The notes under the pieces are model-generated. The model ran no database searches. It was not told the origin of the DNA and saw nothing but the letters and a program-made list of their open reading frames with translations. From assembly GCF_001039355.2 (NCBI RefSeq), contig NW_019773800.1, forward strand, positions 10,827 through 45,910: a stretch of DNA of 35,084 nt. Reading direction: 5' to 3'. Positions 13,501 through 26,600 of the stretch are shown in pieces (positions within the stretch are counted from its first letter, which is position 1; every line of letters begins with the position of its first letter). The DNA comes from Lingula anatina. Its lineage: Eukaryota > Brachiopoda > Lingulata > Lingulida > Lingulidae. Position numbers and translations under genes: made by a program.

Positions 13501-14576
13501 GCTACAAATATCACCAAGGTAAGGGGAGAAGTAGAGAATTACAGCTAAAGTGTGTATGGTGCTAATCTTGAGCTCTGCTGATATGCCACACTGTTGTTTT
13601 AATTTAGTATGCTAAAGCAGAAAACTATATAAGTCTAAATGTTAAGTTCAAATTATGACTTCAGTTCATACATGAAACAGTACCCTACAGCCACAACATG
13701 CAGCTTTGGCAATTACACTTTAAATATTGTCAAGTGGACGCTTTGTGGACACTGTGTCACTGCACTCAGATATCAAATAACATGACATAAACCTCACCTG
13801 TGCCAGCCTCTGCTGGTTATCAGGACTGTTAGGACTACTGACAGCTCTCTTTGCCTCTTCAATCAGCCTGGCCGATTTATCCATGACATCTCTGGCAGCA
13901 TCGATGATATTCTGCTGGACCTTCCTGTCATCTGAGCAAGCTGCCACACCACGGACAGCATTGGTGAGGACACCAAGGGCATTGGCGGTGTCTTTAGCAG
14001 CAATTCCTGTGTAGTTCTCATTTCCCTGGGCAGCTGCTGTGAGGAGCTGGGCCATGGAAGAGCCTACAGTCTTGGAGGTATGGCCCAACTGGAGGGCTGA
14101 AGATTCCATCTGGAAATACAACAAAAATATTAAATAATAGAATTGTAAGACCTGTATATGAAATGCTATAACATACTAAAAACCAAAAATAAAGTAAATG
14201 CATAATATAATGAAGACATCTTTCATATAAGATCTTAACATATGCATCTTTGGGGCTCATGTTACATGTTATCCATGTAGGAGGTAATAATGGTTTCACA
14301 ATGGTTTCTCAAAAACAAAAAAATATTACTTAGTCAACTAAAAAGAGAAAGTTTCCACTGTGGAAGCCTCAACTCCTACATACCGTCTCTCCAGGCAGTG
14401 GCAGCAGTTTACCAGCCTGACATGTTTGTTCTATTTCTTCCAGCTCCCTTTCCAGGTCATTGATGTGAGCCAGAGCGCCATCTATCTCCAGCGTTCCACA
14501 AGCTTCCTGTGCCTGAAATGGATTGAATGTAGTGAATATATAATAACTGAACAGCACACATTTTAAAGACTTTTAA

Positions 14577-14618
<42 letters not shown>

Positions 14619-14621
14619 AAA

Positions 14622-14666
<45 letters not shown>

Positions 14667-17600
14667 ATTCATAGAAAACCTTGTTAATAAAAATATGTGG
14701 TACAATAAGGCAAAAAAGCTCACTCTGCAATGAAGAATGTTAAACGATGATAGAAAAATTTCATATCACAATACAGGTTACTGTACCACTGACTAAAATC
14801 TTTTGATGATCAAGTTTGATAGTTATTATTTTCTATCTGATATATCATTTTGCAGATTCACCCTACCTTGGCTGCAGCTGTCCTCAGTTCTGCCAGGGCT
14901 GCTGACATGTTCTTGGTAGCATTAGTGAGACTAAGAGCAGTGGCTTGGTCTGAGACAGTGGGAGTAGCAGCCTTAGCACTGTTCACTAGACGACTGCTCA
15001 CCTGAGGGAGAAGATCATATCACATATTATATATATTGATATATATAAATTTGTATACTGAGTGGCCCTTTGGGACACCAGAGTCTATGATCTACTGGTA
15101 TACAGCAGAAACAATGGCCAATGACATTAGTGAAACTAGGATATGTGGCTTGCCTAGAAAAATTCTTTGAGACCTTCAAAATTTGAAGCAGCTAAGTACA
15201 TAAAATGCAACTTGTTGTTTTTAAGTATCACAGTTTATCACATTAAAATATTTCACTTTACCAATGGTAATCCTCCCATCTATGTCATACCTTTACATAC
15301 ACACACATTCATACTACATGTGCACACATATACACCTATCCTCATCTGTATTATGCCAATACACATGCACACAGGTACGCATATATATATATGCATGTAT
15401 ATGTATATACATGTACCACACGTGCACACACATATACACTAAAGCAGTCACACGTACACGTACCTGAATCATATCTTCACTAGCATTGATAAGGTTCAGC
15501 TGGGCTGTAGGGCTGTCTGGAGAGTGCAGGGTGCCCCGAATACCCTGCACCAACTTGGGAATTTCATCAGCTGTGCTCTGAGAGAAAAAAATACATCTTT
15601 AGAAATCTTACTGCACTAGTAATATGATTTTTCTGCTTCACAAGGAGTGCAAATCTGAAATCCATTGTGAACTTGAAATTTGTCCAGCACACTAGCAAAA
15701 AAACTAAAAAAAATTAGCAAAAGACTCTTGCAAACTTCCTTACAATCTAAACATAAAATGTCACACGCAAATATGAATGCCAATAGCGCCTGACTGTTCT
15801 TACCTTACAGCTAGCATTGAGCTGGTTCTGGGAGGCAGGGTTCCTGTTTGATTTCTCAGCTGCTTGAGATGCATTGATCAGCTGGGTGGCAGCAGAGGCA
15901 GCCTGTTTGGCAGCTACCTAAAAAGACAATAATGCACAGATATAGTCAGCATCAGCTTCAAATGGAAAACCTCCTTCTCCTCATCCTCCACCTATTACTA
16001 AAACTGCTAACACAAAGTCAATAGTGTTAAGTCATAAATTTATAAACAATCAAAAAAATAATAAATAAATGAAAAAAAATTAATTAATTAATTAATTAAT
16101 TAATTAATTAATTAAAAAGAGACTGCACACATTGCATATACAAAAACATATAACACACAACTTCCATAGAATCATTTTATTTTCTCAAAGTTAATGCTGT
16201 ATCTAACAGGAAGGTAGAGCCTACCTCCAAAGTCTTAATTAGCTTCTTCTTGAGTGCATTACTGGCCGCTTTGTTAGTGGCAGACCTCAGATCCTCTGCG
16301 GCTGCCTTAAGGTGCTGCTGCTGGGAAGAGTCGTTGGGGTTGGAGGCACAGCCCTGGAGTGAATAAAAAACATTTAGTCACAGTTAAAATAGCTTTGACA
16401 TTGAGATAAGAAGATGATTAAAGCTTAACTGGCCAATGAAAATCAATTCATTACAGAACTTTACAAAATGACATGCAGCGGATGTTTGGCACTGGCAGGG
16501 GTGTGAAAATCAATACGACAATTGATACACTTTTTGTTCTTACTTAATTTTTTGTGTCTAAGTACAAATCATGTGTCATACCAAATGCAGTATAGCTAAA
16601 TTGCCCTAACAAAGTAAACAATAATATCTGCCTCTGATTTGACCATAACCAAGGCAAGTCTTATTATATAACATAACAGATTATATTTACCTTAGCTGCC
16701 TCCACCATCCTTGCTGTGGCATCAGCCAATACTTTGGCTGCTGCCAGGAGGCGTTTCTGCATGTCTGGTTCTGAGTGACCCTCGGCCTGCCCCTTGATAG
16801 CATTCACAAGCTGGGAGGTGGCCTGGGAAAACAAATACCAACCATTATTAGGATCATTATACGGTTTAAAAATTCAAACCAAAACTCACTGAAGTCTATT
16901 TCTAATGTTTGTTTTATCAAACCTAGGGAAAATATGGTCAACGTACATCTGAATTTCACAACAACTACTTTCATATTTGTTTTGTGTAACACGAGTTTAT
17001 CAAAGAGAAGCAAGCTTTGGTTGCAAAATTAATATAAGAAAATGAAAAATGAAATAACAGTATTAAAGTAAAAAACAAAGTCTTCAAAACAGACCATGCT
17101 CCATCCCTAACATTGTGTTTGTGTTTTTACTTTTTAAAAAATAACAACTCTATTACACATCGAAGAGGAATGTTTCCCATACCCAAAAGATTTTTACTCA
17201 CCTGAGCCAGTACCCTTGCCTGTCGTACCATCTCTGGGGCATCCCCCATGCTACTGAACAGACGGTCTGTGGCTCCCAGTATAGCCTCTACAGCTACCTC
17301 CTGCTGGCCTCCCTATACAACATACACATAGGATACTTCATATACACTAGTAATCACAATAGGAGACCAATTTGTGGGGGAAAAAATTATAAGTTGGCAA
17401 CAAAAAATAAGCCTTCAGCCATAAAAGGGACATTCATAATTGCAATCTTATGAAAATGAAAGTTAAAGCAAATGTCAATTACAGCTGAATCCACTGCCGC
17501 CCATTTCAGCATTAAAAGGGACATTAATAATTTTAATCTCATGAAAAAAGAAAGTGAAAGCAACTGTCAACAACAGCTGATTTCACTGCCACCCCCCTTA

Positions 17601-20600
17601 CCTGTCCTCCTCCAGACCCCTGCTTAATGTGCTGTAGTAAGTCATTCAAAGCCTTGGTGACAGCTGTGGCTGCTGCTCCCAACTCCTGCAGTAGTCTGTC
17701 ATCTTTACATGCAGTCTGAAAATATTGTAAAGAATTAGCCTGAGGTTATTAATTCAAACTAGATAATCTAATCGTTTACAGCCTTGGTGGAAGCAAAAAC
17801 TGAAACAAATGGCACAGAGCATGTACAGTAAAAAATCAAAAAATAACTAATACTGCATTTTTTCTTTAAAGATTAATCCCATTCAAAGAATTCCACTTAA
17901 TACTGTCATGTTTAGATTTAAAAACAGCAAAACACTGCCATATTTCTTCAAATTGAAATCTAATATTAATCCTAAATATAATGTGAACTGCATGTATTGA
18001 AATATACTGTAAATACATCTATGTATTCATATACCTGTGCAGTCTCCACAATGCCTTCTACTGACTTTGCCACTAACTTTGCTGCCTCTACCAGCTGTTC
18101 TTGGCAAGCTGGGTTGCTAACTGTAGGGGCTACAACCTGGAACAGCACAGTACAAGCTGTTAAAATGTACGAAACACTTTTCACATGTAGAACAATTTGA
18201 CCCCCCAAAAATTCTGTTCTTAAATGACAAGTAACTTAAGTTACTGTTTTAGACTACATGACTGTACAAAATGTTACAACATACAATGTGTTTGAGTGAA
18301 CAGTTTCATAAGTTATGGACAGGTTGGATCTAAAACATGAATAATGTTCTTATTGTCGAGAACTATGAAAAACTGAAAGGTATTCTGTCCAATACTTTCA
18401 TGGAGGTAATACCTCAGCATTTCTCACAGCACTTGATAAGAAAAACATGTTTTAGATAAATTATGTTGTTGTAAGGCCCAACACAGACATCCACAATTAC
18501 ACAAAAAGTAAATATGCATTCTGTAAAAAGTGTCCTTCACTTATCAACAGCTCAAAATCTATTATAAAGCCAGCAGTGTGTTGATAACCTTACCTTGGTG
18601 CAGGCCACAAGTTGTGAGGTGGCCAGAGCACACTGTGTGGCTGAGCTGATCACACGGTTCTGTAAAGCTTGGTCATCACACTTACTGGCCACTCCCTTGG
18701 CCTTCAGGACCAGAGCGGCCGTGGCATTGGCCACTGCCTTAGCCAAAGCCAGGAGAGCATCCTGGAACGCCTTGTCCACCTCGTCTGTCCCGTCTCCTGC
18801 AGTCTTCATCACCTCATTGCTGGCCTCTCCGATCTTACTGGCAGCCGTCAACAGGTTCTGACGTGGCTGAAATTACAAAGCAAATTTAATTTGACCATTA
18901 TATCTCCATTGTCCCTAGCATACTTCAACATCTTATAGCTGGAGCTTTTGATATGGCCTGAAATTCTGACATCACAAATCCCAAGTACAAATGCATCATG
19001 CAAAATCCTCCGATGAATTCTCATTACTATTTTCATTACTTCTATGTGGGTACTATGTTTGTCTTAAAAAATAATACAAATATGACTTAATGCAATACCC
19101 CTCACAAAGCCATTCATCTTATTATTTTTCAAATTTGAAAATAATAAAAATCTATTTTTGTGATAAGAAAAAACTGAATTATTGTCTAAATAATAGATTT
19201 TCTTATTGAAATAAAAAAAAAACACTTCAAGAAGACTATTTTTGTCTCACCTCTGAGCTTCCAGGCTGTGCAGCTTTCAGGAGATCGGAGAATGCACCTG
19301 CAAGTCTTCTGGCTGCATCCAGGAGATTATCTCCAACTTCATCACTCTCCTGTAGTGCAGCCAGCATTCTGACATCTTTAGCAAACTCAGTCATGTTTGC
19401 AGTACTGGAATGTAGCAAAATGAAAATAAATAAATAAATGAAAAATAAAAAGTGCTGTTGTACATGTAAGTATTTTAGTGTGATGCATCATACAGTGTTT
19501 ACAAAGTATTTTATGAAATGTTAGTTTGATGTAAGCAAAAACAGACATGTCACAATATTACTTCATATACAGAGGTATAAGAGTTATGTTTTGTCTGTTC
19601 AATTATGGAATGAATAATAAACAATTTTGTTATCTTTTAAATAATACAATGATGCTTTACAGAATTAAATGTTATATTTGCACCTTATATTTACTTATCA
19701 TTCCAAAAATATGTACGGATGTTAGACCTTTAACATGATGTCATTATTACCACTTTTTAGGTTTTAACATAAAGCCACAACTCTTTACACTTTAACTTCA
19801 GAATCATCATAACCATTAATATATACACAATTCCAAATCATTTTATTACGATAACAACTGATCACATACATAGTCGACACAGCGGATCCTACAGCAGTGT
19901 AGTCGGTGTCGTCTGGACCACCAGAAGTCATAGTGACCACCTGCGCTGTGGCAGCATTCATGGCGGACAGTTGAGAGCCAATGTGGTGCTTGGAGACATC
20001 CAGTGCATTCTCCTTCCATTTCTTGGAGGCCTGGGGAGTTGGAAATATACCAAAAATATATCAGAATTTTATGTTAATGCACAAAATTATGACTTCTTTG
20101 AGGAAACTGATACCTATTAGTTGATCAATGTTGGACAGAAGTATTTTTCTTATCTACTGAAAATGATTAGTAATTGCAAACATCACTACACTTTACCAAA
20201 CAGATACATTGCTGAATACTATTCTTTGTTTCCAAACACAATACTTTTCATCTGCATTTTTGTCTCAACTTTCATACATATATAACTAATCACAAAATAA
20301 AAGGAAGAGGAAGGTTGCTTTACATGATCAGGCCCCAGTGGAGGCAGCTCAGCTCTCTGGTGCATGCTGCCCTCTACTGTCTCTATATCAGTGATAGCCG
20401 AGTTCATAGAGCTCCACAGTCCTCTCTGTGCATGGGACATTCCCTGCATCTGGGCATTCTGGCCCTGGAGATAGAAAGCCAATAACCCTTATCTTTGTCC
20501 AAAACCAATATCTTTTGGTATTTTGTGATGAGATTCTAACACCTCATACACTTCATGTCTTGGTAATTTAAACTTGTTAATTTATTGGAAAACTTTAAAT

Positions 20601-23600
20601 GTAATAAATAGCTATTGCCTTTATTCATAGCACTAAGTAATACATGCAGTACATAGCAGGGGTGGACAGAAGCCGTTTTCTGGGTCTTCCGGCAAACAGT
20701 CAGAATTTTTTAAGTTTAGATTGACGGGCATCTAATTTTTTTCTTTCAGAAGAAGGTTAAAATTGGAGGACAGATCTACAAATATAGTTTGGAAAACTGT
20801 CAGAATATATCTTTGGATCCACCCCTGTATAGGTCAATGTAGAAAGTACTGGTCTGCCCTCTACTCACAGCTGGAGGAGCATGCCCCTGGTGGAACTGGT
20901 TCTGTATCTTGCCATACTGTGGCTGCTGCATGCTGCCATGAGAGAACTGGGCCTGGCCCTGACCCCCAGCTCTCAGCACTGCAGGCATGGCAACATTGCC
21001 TGTCACAGCCTGGCCTGTCTTGGAGGACTGGTGCTGGATAATGGTGGCCCTGAAAAGGACATAAAGCTTTGTCATAGAGAATATAAACCATTTTTTTCTC
21101 TCTCTCTCTCTCTTCTGTGGTAGACTGGTGCTGATTACTGGTTTCCAGGAAAAGGCAAAAATCATTTACTAAGTTTCAACTATTCCTCTCCAATGCAATA
21201 CAGTGTCAATTTCAATGCAGCACATTTTGATCTCAAGACTTACTTTGCTGGGGAAACACTCTCCTCAAGCATAGTGGATTCCTCATCACCCTCAATGCCC
21301 AGGTGATCTTTGGCCTTTTTCTGATAAAAAAATATTGACAAATAGTCAAACTATTCTGTTATTATGTGGTCATTATAGTTCAAGATAGTTTCTATCTTAA
21401 TCTATCTTAGTCAAACAGCAAAGTCACATATAGTTATTTTCCAGACTTTATCTAGCACTAGTATAACTGTTTTACCAGAATATGTATCAAAAATTATGGA
21501 TAGATATATTTATCTATGTTGTCTTACCTTTTTCAATATGATATCTATGTACCCTGCAATCAGCTGTGAAATCTGTTCACCCTCTGTGGTCTGCACTGAG
21601 TAATAGGAGTCAGAGTAGTCCCCAAAATCCAGGGTGAAACTGTTAGGCGAGGCTGCCCACCTTCTTACTGTGGTGAGAGGCCAAGTTTTCAAGATCTGAC
21701 AGAAGAAATTATGATTTCATGTGAAATGCTAGGCTACTACTGTGTTGTGATTTTTTTCCCTGACTGTAAAAATGGTTAAGGTAAAAAATTAGCCTTAATT
21801 CTTTTTCATTTACAATACCAGGCACTGCTAATAGTGTAATATGCGTAACACTTTTTTTTTTTTCAGATTGAAATCAATATAATACTGTCCAATACCTCTT
21901 TTGTCTTTTCATCCACCCTGACCACACTGTCTTTGGTTATACCAAGCAACCTGGGAACAAGCTTGTTTTTGCCTTTCATTTTTTCCTGAGGTTACAAAAC
22001 AAGAATTTCAATATGGGCATGTCATTATTCTCAATTCTCATTTAATATCAATATAAATTAAAATAATAAATGACTAAGACCAATTTTCTTGAACTCAAAT
22101 TTGTTCTGAGATTTTGTTTTTCTATATGGTACAAACATAAACCACCTTAAGTATTTAAAATACTATTGTTAATCACCAAACTTATGACTTCAAACGTAGA
22201 TGACTAATGGTTGTAGTGTACCTGAATTTATAACAATCAATATGAATTATACTGATGAAAAAATATCTGCTTTGAAATATCTTATATACTGCTTTATTAG
22301 GAATACAGCAATACTTAACTGTAACCAAATGACTTTATAATGAAAAATTCATAGACTGTTTTAATATTTTCTTTTGATTGTGATTCATAAGACAAGCTGA
22401 TGCATCCAACTGTCAAGACTGATCTCCATTCTTTACCTTGACCAGGAAGAATGTGATACCATAGGTCTTCAGAGACCTACATAGGGAACAGTAGCGAACT
22501 TTGGCATCAATTTCACTGGAACCTATCAGCTTACGGTGTTCCTAAACAGAAAATCAAAATATTTTAGGCTTTTGTTGAAACTTTTGAGGTATTTTTACTT
22601 GCTGTCTAAACAAAGGCTTATATTGTTACTTTCAGAAAATGCCTGTATACAAAATCCATCGTCAAACCACCAAAAGCTAGATAACATCTTCTGGTTTCCT
22701 GCTTGTGAAAGCAGTAGTCAATTTCACCAACTTCATTTGATTAAAAAAAAGTGTGGAAATAGGCCAAAATAGAGCATGTAAAAGTCTGATTGCTACAGGA
22801 TTTTTTTTTACTTACTGCAAATATCTTCTTTTCGATTCCTTTAATTTTCATATATTCCTTGGGAAGGAATTCTTTCAACCTAGCAAACAAGATTTTTCAC
22901 AAAATCAATAAAATATCCAATAATTCAAATATTTTCATCATTTTTAAGTAATTTTTTCCTTTAAAAAAACTTAACTCTACACAGAATATCAAATTAATGA
23001 TAGTGCCAGCAATAAATGAGACCCAACTGGTCTGACCATAACTTTTTCAGAAAGTGTAAACTTCCTTTTCTACTTCACTTCACTTACAGTAACCATTATT
23101 CTACCATGTACTGCAATTAAAATTTTCCATTTAAACCCTTATCGATTTCAAAACAATCTTACTCCAAGAATCCAGACTTGTGTTTCTGTTCATTGTGATC
23201 TCCAAACTGTATCTGGCATTGTATTCCTCCGAACTGCACAGCCTCTTCCTGTGTGACCGGGTGAGTGCCATTCAAAATACCATCACGACTCTGAAATTTG
23301 TGAAAAAACAGATGAGGTAAAGGTTTCTTCTCAAAAGGCTCACAATCAATTGCTGAAATATCCCCCTGACATTCAAACACTAATCTAGGCCTTTCAGATG
23401 AATCATATTAGTCATTCAGTTTGTATTAGATCCAAACCTTGATTTTAACACGTGATCATTGAATGAAACTACTAAAACATGGGATGAAAGCAAAAGGTTC
23501 TCAAATCAGACATTTTCCTTATTACCTGTACATATAGCAGATTCAGCTGTACAGGATCCCTGGCATCCACATTCTGGTCAGAGAAGAAAAACTTCCTCCT

Positions 23601-26600
23601 CAATAATAAAGTTTCATTCTCCTCAACTCCTTCTTCTCTCAGGGACTTAGAATGGTCCAGCCAATTCACTGAAAAATTAAGGTAGCAATTGGTGTTTTTT
23701 TTTCCAAAACTCTATTAAAATTGTGTTATGAAATATATACCAGCTAAATTACAAAGTTACATGATTTAAAAAATCAAAGACCCATGTAAAATTGATTAAA
23801 TAAGAGATGTTTTCTCAGTTTTACAAAAAGTAATATCTTACTTTAATAACTTTTCATTCCTACTCACTAAAAATGACCACACCAAAAACTTTTTTTTTCA
23901 TTTTTGTACCTGAAAAAAATATTTGTAAAAAATCCTGTATAACTTACATTCATCATCTGTATGCAGCTTCTTCTTCAATTCATCTAATTTTTTCTGGTCC
24001 CTGGCCAAAGACTGGCCTCTTCTCAATGTCAGCGTCTTTTCCTTCTCTTCCTCCGACAAATCTCTCACCAATGAGAACTCATCATGATTCGTTACCCCTA
24101 AAAACACATAAAATTTTCTTTGGCACATGCAGATCTACAGCATTTTACTCCATAGCATAGCTATGGTTTCCTATTACATTATGATAACAGAGAGAGAACA
24201 AACAACTTAAGGTCCACAAAAGTACTGCAAAATGCAGAAAAATGAATCATATCTTCCAAATGGGTTGTGGCAAAACAAAATTTTCTACATCTTCTTTATA
24301 TTCTGAATCCATCAGATATAATAAACATTTGAGACATTGTCCGCATTCACAACAGCAGACTAACTAGCCTGGAGATCAAATATGGCCAAAAAAAAGCTTT
24401 CCATCTAGTCCCCTAACAGACACTGAATAGATTCCCCGTGGGGATTATGTAACACGTTGATTTTTCACCTATTCTGGTGCAAATGGTGACCATAAGCTGT
24501 CCTAGGGTATGGCTGTCATCCACCTGCAGTGTCTTCACTGTACCATCCAACATACGTACTCGCAGGATACGCTGCTTCTTCTTGTACTCCAGCAAATCCT
24601 GTAGAGAAGCAATTTTAAAATTGTTACTGAGATTCAACATACAGGACATAAAGCAAATTTACTAAGGTTCAATTTCAAAACCATGGAAATAATTTTCATA
24701 AGCAATATTGAAAGCACTGACTGAAAATTCAATTGATATCAAAACCTTCTTATGCTGATGAACTGATCGTGTTCCCACAAAAGCACCTCAAACAGGTTTA
24801 TTTTACAAGTCAAATCTTAAAATTAAGTAGTCAAACTGCTTTAACTTTTACCACAATATAACTAAACTAATTAAAAGTTCCTTTGTTTTTTCTGTGGCTT
24901 AAAATATTGTCTATGGATAACATACCCCATTCCTCAATAAATAATACTCTAGGGTCCTGCCCTGCTCTAACCACACCCCCTTTTTGGGATCTTCATCTGC
25001 CAGAAACAGGCCATAGTCAGCAGCTGGAATTGAAGTAAAAAAATATATCTGTGATTTCTTACCCTGACTTTGTCTTTGTGAGAAAGGCTGCATTCAAATG
25101 TAATAATAGTTAGGATCATTTTTTAGTTCTTACTTTTCAGCCTTTCCTTTTCTTTATTTCCATTCTTTGTTTTCAGTCTATCCTGTTCTTTTGCCCTTCC
25201 TCAATTCCAATCCTTGTTTCTTTCTTTAAACAGTCTTTTTTTTTACTGGCAAAAGTCTCAACCCATGAGTTTTTCTTTTTGTCTTTTCATGAAGTTTTGT
25301 TTTAGTAGGACATTTTTCTTATTTAACTCTACTTTGTTAATTATTTATATAGTAATAAGTATTTAATTATGTTTTATTTTCAACTTAACTTGTAAATATC
25401 TAAATAATTTCTCTAAAGTCTTATTCTCTTTACTTCCTTTAGTCTAGCCACTTACATAAATTTACAGGTCTTGTAAATAAATATTTAAGTGAACCTTAAA
25501 AAAGAATGTTTAATAACACAATGGGAATACATCTCTTACACAAATATTTCATATTTAATAATCAATTAGGACTCCTATGTGAAGATGTATATATGCACAG
25601 TACAAGAGCACACAAGTATATGCAAACACATGAGTATGTGCATGGGCATACAAACAAACAATACATACACACACAAACTAAATCCTCAGACCAAGAACCT
25701 CTAAACCATGGATAGCAGCATTGTCTTTACTGGACTGTGGCGACACCTATTGTTGGATGACCATGATTCACTTTTTTAAAACAATGCATTTGATAAAGAC
25801 AGATAGTCTGTATCATCTCTGTTTGCAATATTATTTTTAATAAAATTCTCATCATTTGTCATATTAACTGATATGAAACATATGTAAATATTTTTCACAA
25901 TTCAATAACAGATTAATATAATAAGATAAATTAAATCCATGTAGGTGTTTCGTCATTGGTTATCCTATTTTATCTCACAATATACCTGTAACCTCAATAG
26001 ATGATAATTTGATATAAGGCATGGAATTGTGTCCATAATCAAGGGTTGTACACACAAAATGTTTTTTCACCCACAAATTGGCTGACATATAAATGTTGTG
26101 GCTGATTATTATATCAAAAGTGCACACCAGTAGGTATGAATAAACCACAAGAACAATGTCAATGCAATTCCTCTGCACAGTACACATAATAGTAAGTGTA
26201 AGACTATTGACAACTAGTTGTTAATTTGGTTGGGAGATAAGTGATGAAGCTGTGGTTAAATTAGTTCATCATAAAGGTATTGGTATGGGTCAGAATACTC
26301 CAAAATGCAAGCAAAAATCAATGACATGACTCAAAACTTCACAATTTATTTACAATGACTTACTTAACTAAATCAAAAATTAAACTACAATTATACCAAG
26401 ATAAATTTATCTTGAAGTGTCCATATCATGTTAATTGTCCTCAAAAGGTCTGTACACTAACTGTTTTTGCAAATGTATCCGATCACGATGACAGTCCAAT
26501 ATCCAGCATTTTGACACATGCATTTTCAATTTCAAAGAAAGATGAGAGTGAAAGCAAATCCCCAGAGAAATATATAACAGTTGTTAACAGTGCACTCCAC

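Noticed and set aside
15167-15553. Overlapping open frames on both strands with Tyr/His/Thr repeats
   Set aside because: They are translations of the CA/TA microsatellite next to exon 23.
16079-16114. Short regular repeats considered as a CRISPR-like array
   Set aside because: A simple (TTAA)n microsatellite without unique spacers, in a eukaryotic intron.
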